Shown here: positions 35,742 through 44,980 of the stretch, one piece after another
Numbering within the stretch: the first letter of the stretch is position 1
How the letters are laid out: every line of letters begins with the position of its first letter
DNA from: Rhizobium sp. N324
GTDB lineage: Bacteria; Pseudomonadota; Alphaproteobacteria; Rhizobiales; Rhizobiaceae
Direction of reading: 5' to 3'
Length of the DNA stretch: 64,000 nucleotides
Assembly (NCBI RefSeq): GCF_001664485.1
Contig: NZ_CP013634.1
Location: 440,142 to 504,141, forward strand
Made by a program: the position numbers and the translations under genes
The notes under the pieces: generated by a model
Told to the model about the DNA's origin: nothing
What the model saw: only the letters and a program-made list of their open reading frames with translations
The model's database searches: none

Positions 35742-35920
35742 GCTGCCCCTCATCCGGCTGCCGCCACCGACCGGGCTCGAGCCACGCGTCTCGACCCGTC
35801 CTTCGGACCCCCGTAAACGGGGCGAAGGGGATATGCCGCAGCCTCTCGCTCCCTCTCCGACGTCTCGCAGGGCACGTCCCCTCGCCCCGTTTACGGGGAG
35901 AGGGTTAGGGTGAGGGGCAG
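35742..35920. repeat. RIME-like intergenic palindromic element
   Basis: Outer CTGCCCCTCATCC and GGTGAGGGGCAG, inner CCCCGTAAACGGGGCGAAGGGG and CGCCCCGTTTACGGGGAGAG. It belongs to the same family as the elements at 11875, 27911 and 47070 and separates the IclR gene from the lactonase-like gene. Confidence 0.75.
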
Positions 35921-36035
35921 GCCGCACGGCATAGCGCGCTAGGGACAGTCATGGACTGACGACGAAAAATTTCTATTTGAATAATCCATTCACCAGAAAT
36001 AGGCTGTCGTACAGCCTGTCTTGGAGGAGAAAAGC

Positions 36036-36872
36036 GTGCTCATCGACACCCATCTGCACATTATCGATCGCGCGGCACTGCCCTATCCCTGGCTTTCGCA
36101 GGTGCCCGATCTCGATCATGATTTTCTCTATGAGACCTACGCGGCCGAGGCGCGGCGCTGCGGTATTACCACGGCGCTGCATATGGAGGTCGACGTCGAT
36201 CCCGCCGCGATGCAGGACGAGACCGACCACATCGCCGGCCTCGCGGGGAAGGAAGGCAGCCTGATTGCCGGCGCCATCGTCTCCTGCCGGCCGGAAGAGG
36301 AAGGCTTTGCCGCCTATCTCGAGCGGCAAAAAGCCGATCCCTTCGTCAAGGGGTTCCGCCGCGTGCTGCATGTCGTGCCCGACGACGTGTCGGAAGGTGC
36401 CCTGTTTCGCGAAAACATCCGCCGCATCGGCGGCAGCGGCCTGACCTTCGATCTCTGCACATTGCCGCACCAGGCGGGCCGCGTCACAGCCCTCGTCGAT
36501 CTCGCGCCGGATGTGCAGTTCGTGCTCGATCATTGCGGCGTGCCAGATATTCGCTCCGATGCGTTCGAGCCGTGGAAGGCCGGTTTGTCGGAGATCGCCC
36601 GGCGGTCGAACGTCGTCTGCAAGGTCTCCGGTGTGGTTGCTTATGCCGACGCCAGGACATGGACGGCGCAGACGCTGCGGCCCTATATCGAGCATGTGAT
36701 TGCGAGTTTCGGCTGGGATCGTGTCGTCTGGGGCAGCGACTGGCCGGTCTGCACGCTCGGCGGCGGCCTGTCCACCTGGGTCGCGGCAACCCATGCCGTG
36801 CTGTCCGGCAGCAGCGAGGCGGAGCGGGCGAAGCTGCTTTTCGCCAATGCACAGCGCCTTTGGTCGCTTTGA
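36036..36872 (+). CDS. Amidohydrolase, probable L-fuconolactonase
   Basis: About 278 residues from a GTG at 36036; GGAGGAG lies inside the longer frame that starts with TTG at 36021, so GTG is preferred. It starts LIDTHLHIIDR with the HxH metal motif, continues with FVKGFRRVLH, FVLDHCGVPDI and VVCKVSGV, and has GWDRVVWGSDWPVC near the end. This is the amidohydrolase-2/lactonase family that includes L-fuconolactonase and PDC hydrolase. Beside fuconate dehydratase and its IclR regulator, opening of L-fucono-lactone is the natural role, by inference. Confidence 0.8.
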   Translation: MLIDTHLHIIDRAALPYPWLSQVPDLDHDFLYETYAAEARRCGITTALHMEVDVDPAAMQDETDHIAGLAGKEGSLIAGAIVSCRPEEEGFAAYLERQKADPFVKGFRRVLHVVPDDVSEGALFRENIRRIGGSGLTFDLCTLPHQAGRVTALVDLAPDVQFVLDHCGVPDIRSDAFEPWKAGLSEIARRSNVVCKVSGVVAYADARTWTAQTLRPYIEHVIASFGWDRVVWGSDWPVCTLGGGLSTWVAATHAVLSGSSEAERAKLLFANAQRLWSL

Positions 36873-37075
36873 CGTCACGAAATCACGTGATGTGCTGTGC
36901 CTTGTAAAAGTGCTACTTTGGCATGTCTTTTGCTTCTGTAAGGATGAAGCGACGCAATGTTTCGGTTTGGGACGACTTACCGCCGAGCAATTGCTAGCTT
37001 TAACCAACTCAGGTAAAAGTTGTCAGACACGGATTTGGCGAATACTTGTAATCCGGTGTCCTCAGGAGGGAAAAA

Positions 37076-37480
37076 ATGAAAGAAGAACCGCATTCCGTCG
37101 ACGTTCACGTCGGAAAGACCATCCGTATCCAGCGTCTGCTGAGAAAAGTTTCTCAGACGGAACTAGGCGACCGGGTTGGCGTAACGTTCCAGCAGATCCA
37201 GAAATACGAAAAGGGTTCCAATCGCGTTTCCGCCAGCATGCTGGTTGAAATCGCCGGCGCGCTGAAGGTCGATGTCAGGACGTTTTTCGACGATCTGTCG
37301 TCCCCCGATACGGCCAACGACAACCCGGCTCCCAGCGAGGAATTCATTATCTCGCGCGAAGGCGTGCTTCTCAATGCGGCGTTCTTTTCGATCAAGAACG
37401 AAGCTCTTCGCAAGAAGATCCTGAAACTCGTCCAGGCGATAGCCCACACCGAACAGGTGGAAGGCGAAGCGGCCGAATAA
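37076..37480 (+). CDS. XRE-family regulator (PraR/PhrR-like)
   Basis: A 134-residue protein. The N-terminal helix-turn-helix of residues 8-70 (VGKTIRIQRLLRKVSQTELG, VTFQQIQKYEKGSNRVSASM) is close in style to the short rhizobial regulators of the PraR/PhrR group. The C-terminal half (SREGVLLNAAFFSIKNEALR, KILKLVQAIA) may be a dimerisation segment. AGGAGGGAAAAA precedes the ATG. It faces the 88-residue gene at 37857, which is transcribed toward it, so it is not clearly linked to the TfuA-YcaO operon. Confidence 0.85.
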   Translation: MKEEPHSVDVHVGKTIRIQRLLRKVSQTELGDRVGVTFQQIQKYEKGSNRVSASMLVEIAGALKVDVRTFFDDLSSPDTANDNPAPSEEFIISREGVLLNAAFFSIKNEALRKKILKLVQAIAHTEQVEGEAAE

Positions 37481-37590
37481 ACCAGATCTCCTTCACGCGA
37501 ATCCAACGGGCCGCATGAGGATATAGCGATCGGGATCAATTCCATCGGGCTCGATGGGGGTTGACCGAGATTGATGTCCATTGATCCGGA

Positions 37591-37857
37591 TTAATGGCGA
37601 TCGATCAGGATCAGATTCTCGCTGGCGTCCTTCATTGCGATCTTGGCTTTGCTGCCGAGCAGTTTCTCGAGATTGACGTCTAGCTCCCTGTCGGGATCTA
37701 TGCCGTCCCAATCGATCACGACCTGCAGCAGCGCCATGTTCGTCAGGTGCATCAGATTACGCAGCTGAAGCTTTTCAGCCTCCTCCTTGGCTGCCGACAG
37801 CAGCCGGAAGATCCTTGAGTATTCGCTGCCGGTACCTTCGTTGCGTTGTTCAAACAT
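37591..37857 (-). CDS. Small protein downstream of TfuA, unknown
   Basis: An 88-residue acidic, helical protein (EYSRIFRLLSAAKEEAEKLQ, LMHLTNMALLQVVIDWDG, VNLEKLLGSKAKIAM). No family recognised, no signal peptide. It starts 66 bases after the TfuA stop on the same strand, with GAGGCGGGAACG upstream, so it may belong to the same transcript. It could be an accessory factor or an unrelated gene. Confidence 0.55.
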   Translation of the reverse strand: MFEQRNEGTGSEYSRIFRLLSAAKEEAEKLQLRNLMHLTNMALLQVVIDWDGIDPDRELDVNLEKLLGSKAKIAMKDASENLILIDRH

Positions 37858-37923
37858 CGTTCCCGCCTCTTTGGCCGTGAAACCCTACGATTCCATCACC
37901 ACTGCATCTTTCCGCCGGGACCG

Positions 37924-38667
37924 TTATTCCAGCGTTACAGCAACCGCATTGCGCGTGACTTCGGCGTGCAAGAGCTCCCAATGCGAGGTCGCGGCGAAGC
38001 GCCAGTCACGGTTGACGGGCAGGAATTCGTCCCGGCGCAGCCAATCCAGCACCAGCCGGGCGTCGCTGCGCTTGCGCTCGACGCGATGCTGACGGACAGC
38101 GGCGAGGATCTGGTCGCGGCGCGGCTTGCGGAAGTGGCACTCGTCGGCGACCTTGGCATAGGTGCGTTCGGAAAAATGCAGGAAACGGCCGGCAAGCAGC
38201 AGTTTCTTGCGCTCGCCTGACGAGATCTCGCCATTGGCAAAGAGCGCATCAACGGTCGGCTCGAAATCGACCCATGGCACCGAAAGCGGCAGCCAGCCGA
38301 GAGCCTGCGGCGCGTGCACCAGCGCGACGGCCTCGTCGTCGAGCAGCCGCCCGGCCTCGTAATCTTCGAAGATCGAGCCGAGCCCGACCATGCCGAAGGG
38401 CGCGCATTCGGCCGCCCGCAGCGCGCCCATGCTGGCGCCGCCGGCAACGGCGACATCATGTTCGAGCGCGAACAGAATTTCCTTGTGCCAGACCGAGGGC
38501 AGATCGCCGAAATAACCGTCGACGAGGCCGATGGCGGTGGCGCCGTCGTGAACGGCCTTCAGGATGTCACCGCAGGCGGCCGGCGGCCGGAAGTCGATGC
38601 GGGGGGACATGGCGCGCGCAGCAGTGAGATCGCTGCCAAGGCTCGGGCCGACGAACAGCACCTTCAT
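37924..38667 (-). CDS. TfuA-like protein (YcaO partner)
   Basis: A 247-residue protein. The ATG at 38667 overlaps the YcaO stop (ATGA). It starts KVLFVGPSLGSDLTAARA, then IGLVDGYFGDLPSVWHKEIL, then GGASMGALRAAECAPFGM, and FEDYEAGRL; these are the hallmarks of the TfuA family. TfuA was named from trifolitoxin biosynthesis, and TfuA partners help YcaO enzymes install thioamides (as in methyl-coenzyme M reductase and thioamide peptides). It therefore should work with the upstream YcaO enzyme on a peptide substrate. The second half (DEFLPVNRDWRFA) is typical of the family as well. Confidence 0.86.
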   Translation of the reverse strand: MKVLFVGPSLGSDLTAARAMSPRIDFRPPAACGDILKAVHDGATAIGLVDGYFGDLPSVWHKEILFALEHDVAVAGGASMGALRAAECAPFGMVGLGSIFEDYEAGRLLDDEAVALVHAPQALGWLPLSVPWVDFEPTVDALFANGEISSGERKKLLLAGRFLHFSERTYAKVADECHFRKPRRDQILAAVRQHRVERKRSDARLVLDWLRRDEFLPVNRDWRFAATSHWELLHAEVTRNAVAVTLE

Positions 38668-40028
38668 GACTGGAATCCTCTCATGGTGTTGACCGCCCGC
38701 ATGCCGAGCTGGATGTACTGGCCTGATATATCGACCTCCAGGCCCGGGACGATTACCCTGACGACGGAGACGGGCAGTACCCGATGCGCAAACGGCACGA
38801 CGACGATCTGCTCGATACCGGTTGCCGCCAGCCGGCCGGCGATATGAGCGATGGTGTCCTGGATCGTCGCAGCGCGGGGATGACGGGCCTGGAAGGCGCG
38901 CATCCGGCCGTCGCCCTCGCAGAGCTCGACCACCTGCTGCATCGCCTCGCTGCGGTCGAGCCGCTGATAGATGCGCGGAGAGAAATCGTCGCGGCTGCCG
39001 GCAATCGCGGTCAGCCGGCTCTGCGCCGCCTCGGTGATGGCGCGCAGCGCGGCCCGCACGGGGTCGGGGTGGCAGCCGCAGCCGCCGCAGACATGGGCCC
39101 AGCGCGCATCGACGCGGTCGGTAAGATTGCCGGGCAGAATGACGGCAAGAAAAGCCGGGACGCCGATATCGGTGGTCATGTCGAGCAGCAGCAGCCGCAT
39201 GCCGGCGCGGGCGATCCGATCGGTCATGATGTCGATAACCGCATCGCCGAAGGAGGCGGGGTCGATGCGGCTTTCCTTCAGCCGCTGCGGCGATTTCAGC
39301 TGGGTCAGGGCCCAGGCGTCGCGCTCCACCAGCTCGCAAAGCCCATGCAGGACCGCTTCGGACGGCGTGTTGCCGGAGGCGAGCCCATCGCTCGACTGCT
39401 CGAAACCCGGCGGCCTTTCGCCGCGGTGATCGAGGCCGACGAGCCACCAGGGCACGAAGACGCTGCTGCCGGAAAGAATGTCGAGCCCGGAGCACCAGGG
39501 AAGGAGGCCTTTGCCGATCTCGTCGGGCGCGCAGCGTGCGACATTGTCGAGATCGATCATGGCGGCATGTTCCGCCCGCATGCTCTCGACCGTCGCCAGC
39601 GTCAGGTCGGCGGGTGGGATTTCGGCGATCCTCGTCTCGATCGCTTCCATGGCGGCCGAGGTCATGGCGGCATCATTGTCGATACCCTTGCCCTGAAAGA
39701 CCGAGAGCGTATGGCTGTTCGGCCGCGTCGCGAAAGCGACGGGGATGTTGAGGACGTCGAGCGCGGTCAGCAGGCCGACGCGCGTAATGCCGAACTCGCG
39801 CAGATGCGGCCTGATGGCCGCAAGTGTCTGCGCCGGCGTGACCGCGCGGTCATGATATTCGCTGACGCCGGCCGACGATCTTTCGAGGTCACCGGCGAGC
39901 GTCTCCAGAGCATTTCCGTTTTCCGTCTGGTCACGGAAATGCTCCGTCTCTTTGTTGTCATGCAATCCCGCCCGCAAAACCGCTTCACATTTTTGCTGGA
40001 ATTGCCCTAAATCGGCAAAAGCGGACAT
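38664..40028 (-). CDS. YcaO-family cyclodehydratase/thioamide synthetase
   Basis: A 454-residue YcaO-domain protein. ATP-binding motifs are SAAMEAIETR at about 124-132, HGLCELVERDAW at 228-239 and AITEAAQSR at 330-338. A Cys cluster, CGGCGCH, is at about 314-320. The C-terminus (NTMRGFQS) lacks the Pro-rich tail of azoline-forming YcaO enzymes, which with the TfuA partner favours backbone thioamidation. YcaO activates peptide amides with ATP. The gene is 14 bases after the 47-codon gene and overlaps TfuA by four bases, so all three form an operon. Confidence 0.88.
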   Translation of the reverse strand: MSAFADLGQFQQKCEAVLRAGLHDNKETEHFRDQTENGNALETLAGDLERSSAGVSEYHDRAVTPAQTLAAIRPHLREFGITRVGLLTALDVLNIPVAFATRPNSHTLSVFQGKGIDNDAAMTSAAMEAIETRIAEIPPADLTLATVESMRAEHAAMIDLDNVARCAPDEIGKGLLPWCSGLDILSGSSVFVPWWLVGLDHRGERPPGFEQSSDGLASGNTPSEAVLHGLCELVERDAWALTQLKSPQRLKESRIDPASFGDAVIDIMTDRIARAGMRLLLLDMTTDIGVPAFLAVILPGNLTDRVDARWAHVCGGCGCHPDPVRAALRAITEAAQSRLTAIAGSRDDFSPRIYQRLDRSEAMQQVVELCEGDGRMRAFQARHPRAATIQDTIAHIAGRLAATGIEQIVVVPFAHRVLPVSVVRVIVPGLEVDISGQYIQLGMRAVNTMRGFQS

Positions 40029-40042
40029 ACCGGTCTCGTCCT

Positions 40043-40186
40043 TTAACGGAACCTCAGTGCATGCGTCAGGCTTTCGAGCGCATTGGCGGAAACGTTGAGT
40101 TCGTCCTGTTTCATCGCTGCTCTGGCAGCGGCAGAGAAGCGCAGGGACTGTGTCTGAACTGCGGTGCTTTCAGCATTTGTCTTCAT
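40043..40186 (-). CDS. Candidate RiPP precursor peptide, 47 residues
   Basis: A short gene from the ATG at 40186 to TAA at 40043, with GGAGATGGAAC giving a good ribosome-binding site. The peptide starts MKTNAESTAVQTQSL, has RFSAAARAAMKQDELNVSAN in the middle and ends ALESLTHALRFR. It has no Cys but several Ser and Thr, so heterocycles could form only from Ser/Thr; backbone thioamides would need no Cys. It is the first gene in the YcaO-TfuA operon, and AAGGACGAG between them serves the YcaO start. That it is the substrate is inference. It could be an antisense or chance frame. Confidence 0.65.
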   Translation of the reverse strand: MKTNAESTAVQTQSLRFSAAARAAMKQDELNVSANALESLTHALRFR

Positions 40187-40289
40187 GTTCCATCTCCGAT
40201 TGGTTGGGCAGCGCGCTGCCGTTAACCATCGAAGGGAAACATTGCCTGCGTCATTTAAGCGTTACAGGCTTCGTTAAAAGGCGGTGTAA

Positions 40290-42221
40290 TCAGGTGAGAC
40301 CGGCCAGTTGCAGGCCCTTTATCAGCGGTTCGGTAAAGGCGGGATCGCGATCGGGGACGAAATGACGGATGTCCTCGCTGCGGAAATCGGGGAAGTTTTC
40401 CAGAACCGTTTTGGCGTAGCTATGGGCCTTGCCCCTATCGCCCGACATGGCATGCGAGGCGGCGAGCAGACGGGCGGTCGCCTGTTTCGTCTTCACTGGT
40501 TCCAGCGCCTCGATCGCCTTTTCATACTCTTCGCGCATGAAGTGGATGCCGCCGAGGTTCCAGTAATAATAGTCCGGCGGCAGCGGATTGAGCTTGAAGG
40601 CGGCACGGCTGAGCTCCAGCGCCCGGTCGAAATCGCCGTCATGAGAAAGTGCGTCGGAGAAATCGGCGAGGATATCGGCGTCGTTCGGATTGAGATCCTG
40701 GGCCTGCTGGAAATATTCCAGGCTTTCGTCGAAGCGGCGGCGATAAAGCGCGACGAAGCCGAGCTCGCGATAGGCCCGGCCGCTGTTCGGGTCGGACTGC
40801 TGCGCCTGCCGGGCGGCGCCGTTCGCCTCATCGAGCAGGTCGGTGTCGCGCATGCCACGGATCAGCCATTCCATGCCGAGCGCCCGCGACACGCCGGCAT
40901 GAGCGGCGGAGAAATGCTCATAGCGATTGAGCGAGGATTTGAACCATTTGCGCGCCTGGCGCAGGTGCTGCAGATCGGTCTGGGCGATCAGCCGCTTGCC
41001 TTCCAGGTAAAGGCGATAGGCTGAGGCCGGCGCTTCGCCGATCGGCATCGCCAGCTCGTGGCGCTCGATCGTGTCGGCGAGCGAAGACACGATCCGCCGC
41101 GTCAGATGCGCGAAGGATTCGCTGATCTTCTGCATCACCAGCGGCAGTTCCAGCGCCCAGATCACCTCCGATGTCGTCGTCCGCGTCAGCCGGCAGGTGG
41201 CAAAGACGTCCTCGTCGCGGCCCTGGATGGTGACATAGACCGCATAGTCGAAGCTGAGGTCGAGCGGGCCGGGCACGGCACGCGCCGGATCGATCGAGCG
41301 GCTGAGGATTTCGAGGCTGGTATGCGCCGCGATCACCTTGAAGCCGCGCTGCTGGCTGAGGCCGATGGTGACGTCTTCGAGAAGCGCCCTGCCGACACGC
41401 TCCATCAGCGGATCGGTGAAGATGCTTTCCGGCGGCAGGATGATGATGCGCGGCTGGCCGAGCAGACCGGCGAACATGGCTGATGCAGACGGGCGCTCCG
41501 GCACGGCTGCCTGCGCCGCCGGGATCACGCCGAGTTCGCGGGCGAGCGCCGTGGTGCTTTCCTCCGGCTCGGTATCGAACTCGTCCTTCAGCTGGCTTTT
41601 GCATTTCAGATAGGCCTGGCGAGCCGCAGCCGGATCGTTCATCCTGACATGGGTGCGCATCAGGGCGCGATAGGCCGTCTCGCTGGCGGGGTCGAGTTCC
41701 AGCAGGCGCCTGGCAAGCGCCACTTGCTCGTCATCCGACCGGTCATCCGATGTTTCGAGCAGCCGGGTCAGATGGGCCGAGCGCCATTCGTCGATGCGCT
41801 GGCGTTCAAAGGTCAGCCAGTCCTCGGCGCCCTGTGTCGGCGATTTGGCGCCTTCCAGCAGTTCGCCGTTCAGCATATCGCTGTCTTCGGGGGCAAGCGG
41901 CCCTTTCTGTTTCAGGATGTGAACGTCGACCTCCCAGCCGTCCGCAAGCCCTATATGCGTTCGGGTCGCGGCAAGCAGCGGCGGAAGGTCGGCGGGAATG
42001 CTCTGCTCGATGCGCGACAGCAGCTGGCGCAGGCTGCCGGCCCGTTTTTCCGGCAGTTCCGATTGCCAGAGCTGCCGCCTGATGGTTTCGCGGTCGAGTT
42101 CGAGATTGGCTTCGGCGGCGAGCATGGCGAGGAGAAAATAAGACTTCTCCGGCAAAGGGAGTTCCCTCCCCGTTGCCAGCAGCCTCGGTCTTCCGAGCAG
42201 GCACAGCCTGTTCTTCGACAT
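40290..42221 (-). CDS. BTAD/TPR-type transcriptional activator
   Basis: About 643 residues from the ATG at 42221 (GGAGATCC upstream). Residues 1-90 are a winged-helix-like DNA-binding domain (CLLGRPRLLATGRELPLPEK), followed by a bacterial transcriptional activator domain (LLELDPASETAYRALMRTHV, AARQAYLKCKSQLKDEFDTE), a middle region like those of adenylate-cyclase-type SARP proteins (ILPPESIFTDPLMERVGRAL), and TPR repeats in the last 230 residues (GRAYRELGFVALYRRRFDES, DYYYWNLGGIHFMREEYEKA). No sensor or kinase partner is adjacent. It ends 103 bases before the small precursor gene on the same strand and could activate that operon. Confidence 0.82.
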   Translation of the reverse strand: MSKNRLCLLGRPRLLATGRELPLPEKSYFLLAMLAAEANLELDRETIRRQLWQSELPEKRAGSLRQLLSRIEQSIPADLPPLLAATRTHIGLADGWEVDVHILKQKGPLAPEDSDMLNGELLEGAKSPTQGAEDWLTFERQRIDEWRSAHLTRLLETSDDRSDDEQVALARRLLELDPASETAYRALMRTHVRMNDPAAARQAYLKCKSQLKDEFDTEPEESTTALARELGVIPAAQAAVPERPSASAMFAGLLGQPRIIILPPESIFTDPLMERVGRALLEDVTIGLSQQRGFKVIAAHTSLEILSRSIDPARAVPGPLDLSFDYAVYVTIQGRDEDVFATCRLTRTTTSEVIWALELPLVMQKISESFAHLTRRIVSSLADTIERHELAMPIGEAPASAYRLYLEGKRLIAQTDLQHLRQARKWFKSSLNRYEHFSAAHAGVSRALGMEWLIRGMRDTDLLDEANGAARQAQQSDPNSGRAYRELGFVALYRRRFDESLEYFQQAQDLNPNDADILADFSDALSHDGDFDRALELSRAAFKLNPLPPDYYYWNLGGIHFMREEYEKAIEALEPVKTKQATARLLAASHAMSGDRGKAHSYAKTVLENFPDFRSEDIRHFVPDRDPAFTEPLIKGLQLAGLT

Positions 42222-42485
42222 CAGTCCGGATCTCCGTTGCATCCCGGTTCTCACCCCTGAAAGCCATGGCGCGCAAACGTAGCGGTCGCGAAAACATGTT
42301 AGAGCTATAAGAGCGCCGCGCATAGCGGTTTTTGCTATAAAGAGAAGAAGTTTCAGCGAATATTTGCATTTTCGCGTGCCGCTCGCCGAGAAGATGCTTC
42401 GCCAACACTTGCCGATTAAGGTGCTGTGGACCTTCTCCGGCGGGGAGTTGTTTGAGCCGCGACTGGCCTTTATAGCCGGCAGAGT

Positions 42486-42535
42486 AGAACAGGATGATTT
42501 TAGGCCGGATCGGAGTAAAATCTGAATCCTGTTCT
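42486..42535. repeat. AGAACAGGAT palindromic repeat
   Basis: AGAACAGGAT and ATCCTGTTCT frame a middle with GGCC, in the same way as the copy at 17396-17443 but in the other orientation. It lies just past the nadC stop and may serve as its transcription end. Confidence 0.75.
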
Positions 42536-42546
42536 AAATTAAATAG

Positions 42547-43443
42547 TTAGAGCATCTGCGCAACCCGTTTCGAGCTTGTTTCCGTCGCGTTCGCCTCGAC
42601 GAAATCGAGCCCGATATCCAGGACCGGGGCGCTATGCGTCAGCCAGCCGACGGAAATGAGGTCGACGCCGGAAGCGGCGATTGCGGCGGCCGTTGCCGGC
42701 GTCACCCGGCCGGAGGCCTCGGTGATCGCCCGGCCGGCGACGATGGCGACGGCTTGGCGCAGCTGATCCGGCGTCATATTGTCGAGCAGAACGGCATCGA
42801 CGCCGGTCGCCATCGCTTCGCCCAGCTGATCAAGCGTGTCCACTTCGACCTCGATCTTCACCAGATGACCGATGCCGGCCCGCGCTCGGCGGATCGCTTC
42901 AGTGACGCCGCCTGCGATGGCGACGTGATTGTCCTTGATCAGCACCGCGTCGTGGAGCGCAAAACGGTGGTTCATGCCGCCGCCGGCCCGCACCGCATAT
43001 TTTTCCAGTGCCCTCAGCCCCGGCGTCGTCTTGCGGGTGCAGGCAACGGAGGCTTTGGTGCCGCTGATGGCGGCGGCAATCTCAGCCGTGACGGTGGCGA
43101 TACCGGAGAGATGGCCGAGGAAATTCAGCGCAGTGCGCTCGGCGCTCAGCAGGCCGCGTGAGGGTCCTTCGATGGTGGCAATCACATCGCCCGGCTTGAC
43201 CGCGTCGCCGTCCTGGCGATGGCGGCGCATGGCGATACCAGGGTCGACGAGGGCGAAGGCGAGTTCGGCCGCATCGAGACCGGCGATGACGCCCGGCTGG
43301 CGGGCGGCCATGACGACCGTCGAGCGGTGGTCGTGGGGGATGACCGAGGCCGAGGTGATATCGCCGGCAAGGCCGAGATCCTCGAGCAGGGCTGCGCGGA
43401 CCAAAGGTTCGACGATCAGGCGCGGAAGCGGGACGAGGTGCAT
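42547..43443 (-). CDS. nadC: Nicotinate-nucleotide pyrophosphorylase (quinolinate PRTase)
   Basis: About 298 residues from the ATG at 43443, directly after the nadB stop (TGAGATG) and after CAGGAG; a start 8 codons earlier is less likely. Family motifs are ALLEDLGLAGDITS, SAERTALNFLGHLSGIAT, CTRKTTPGLRALEKYAVRAG, NHRFALHDAVLIKDNH and LLDNMTPDQ. It joins quinolinate with PRPP to give nicotinate mononucleotide. It closes the nadA-nadB-nadC operon. Confidence 0.95.
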   Translation of the reverse strand: MHLVPLPRLIVEPLVRAALLEDLGLAGDITSASVIPHDHRSTVVMAARQPGVIAGLDAAELAFALVDPGIAMRRHRQDGDAVKPGDVIATIEGPSRGLLSAERTALNFLGHLSGIATVTAEIAAAISGTKASVACTRKTTPGLRALEKYAVRAGGGMNHRFALHDAVLIKDNHVAIAGGVTEAIRRARAGIGHLVKIEVEVDTLDQLGEAMATGVDAVLLDNMTPDQLRQAVAIVAGRAITEASGRVTPATAAAIAASGVDLISVGWLTHSAPVLDIGLDFVEANATETSSKRVAQML

Positions 43444-43444
43444 C

Positions 43445-44980
43445 TCAAGCACTCCTGGCAAGGACATAGGGGGCGCGGGCGATTTCCAGGGCTTGGGAAA
43501 GGTGAATGCGGCACCGGTCGGCAGCCGCGAGCTTCAGCGGAAAATCAGTGCGGGCATGGGCGCCGCGCGATTCCAGCCGCAGGCTGGCAGAGACGGCGAT
43601 CAGCAAGGCGACAATGGCGGGATCGGCTGCAGGCCCGTCGCCTTCGGCAATCGGCAGCAATGCGGCGATCGCGTCCTCAAGGGCGCCGGCATTGCGCAGC
43701 ACGCCGAGATGGCGCGAGACGATCGGCCGGACGAGCGATGCATCGGCGGGTGCCGGCAGTCTATCGGCAAGGATGGTGCCGACAGCGCGCGCCGGCATGG
43801 CTGCGATGTCGCGCGCCGCCCGCATGCCCATCACCGCCGCCTCCAGCAGCGAATTGCTGGCCAGCCGGTTGGCGCCATGCAGGCCGGTCGAACCCGCCTC
43901 GCCGGCAATCCAGAGTCCGGCAACCGAGCTGCGGCCATTCGCATCGGTGGCGACGCCACCCATGTGATAGTGAACGGCCGGGCGCACCGGAATGAGATTT
44001 TTCGCCGGATCGATGCCGGCCTCGCCGCAAAGGGCCGCGATGACGGGAAAGCGGGTGGCAAAGCGGCCGCCGAGCGCATCGCGGGCATCGAGGAAGACCC
44101 GGCCGCCGCGGGCGATTTCGGCGCTGATGGCGCGCGCCACCACGTCGCGCGGCGCAAGCTCGGCGCCCGGGACGCGGGCCATGAAGCGGTCGCCGCGTTC
44201 GTTGACAAGCAGAGCCCCCTCGCCGCGCACCGCTTCGCTGACCAGCGCCAACGGCCTGCGGCGGGAATCGAGCGCCGTCGGATGGAACTGGACGAATTCC
44301 ATGTCGGTGAGATCGGCGCCCGCCCTTGCCGCGAGCGCGATGCCCTGGCCGAAATTGCCCATCGGATTGGTGGTCGCGTCGTAAAGCCCGCCGATGCCGC
44401 CAGTGGCGAGCACCAGTTCCGATGTCGGCAGGATGGCGGCGCCGTTGGCGGTTGCGCAGAGCAGGCCGGCGACGTTCTCGCCGTCCATCAAAATCCGCCG
44501 CGCCTCGAAACCTTCGAGCACTGATATGGCCGGCGTCTGCTGCACTGCCCGCACCAGCGCGGCGATGATCGCGGCCCCGGAGCCGTCGCCTTCGGCATGG
44601 ACGATGCGGCGGCGGCTATGGGCGGCTTCCAGCCCGAGCGAGAGCCCGCCCTTATCATTGCGGTCGAAACGCACGCCGGCTTGCTCCAGCGCGGCGATCG
44701 CCGCCGGCGCTTCGGCAATGATGCCGGCGGCAACCGTGGGATCGCAGAGCCCGTCACCGGCGGCAAGCGTGTCGGCAAGGTGCAGTTCGGCGCTGTCGTC
44801 GGCGCCCATGCTGGCGGCGATGCCGCCCTGCGCCCAGGCGCTCGACGTCTCCGTGCCAAGGGCGGCGCGGGTGACGATGACGGAGGGTTTGGGCGCCAGC
44901 GTCAGCGCGGTCATCAGCCCGGCAAGGCCGCTGCCGACGATCACCGTGCGGCCGGCGAGATTGTGGAGAATCTCGGTCAT
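43445..44980 (-). CDS. nadB: L-aspartate oxidase
   Basis: A 511-residue flavoprotein. The ATG at 44980 overlaps the nadA stop (ATGA). It has the FAD motif [34 protein letters not shown]-type [41 protein letters not shown] and [16 protein letters not shown]. It oxidises L-aspartate to iminoaspartate for quinolinate synthase. Complete, with the C-terminal helical domain ([12 protein letters not shown]) present. Confidence 0.95.
   Translation of the reverse strand: MTEILHNLAGRTVIVGSGLAGLMTALTLAPKPSVIVTRAALGTETSSAWAQGGIAASMGADDSAELHLADTLAAGDGLCDPTVAAGIIAEAPAAIAALEQAGVRFDRNDKGGLSLGLEAAHSRRRIVHAEGDGSGAAIIAALVRAVQQTPAISVLEGFEARRILMDGENVAGLLCATANGAAILPTSELVLATGGIGGLYDATTNPMGNFGQGIALAARAGADLTDMEFVQFHPTALDSRRRPLALVSEAVRGEGALLVNERGDRFMARVPGAELAPRDVVARAISAEIARGGRVFLDARDALGGRFATRFPVIAALCGEAGIDPAKNLIPVRPAVHYHMGGVATDANGRSSVAGLWIAGEAGSTGLHGANRLASNSLLEAAVMGMRAARDIAAMPARAVGTILADRLPAPADASLVRPIVSRHLGVLRNAGALEDAIAALLPIAEGDGPAADPAIVALLIAVSASLRLESRGAHARTDFPLKLAAADRCRIHLSQALEIARAPYVLARSA

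Noticed and set aside
42929..44524. A plus-strand frame of 531 codons opposite nadB and nadC
   Set aside because: It has shadow composition with no family features.
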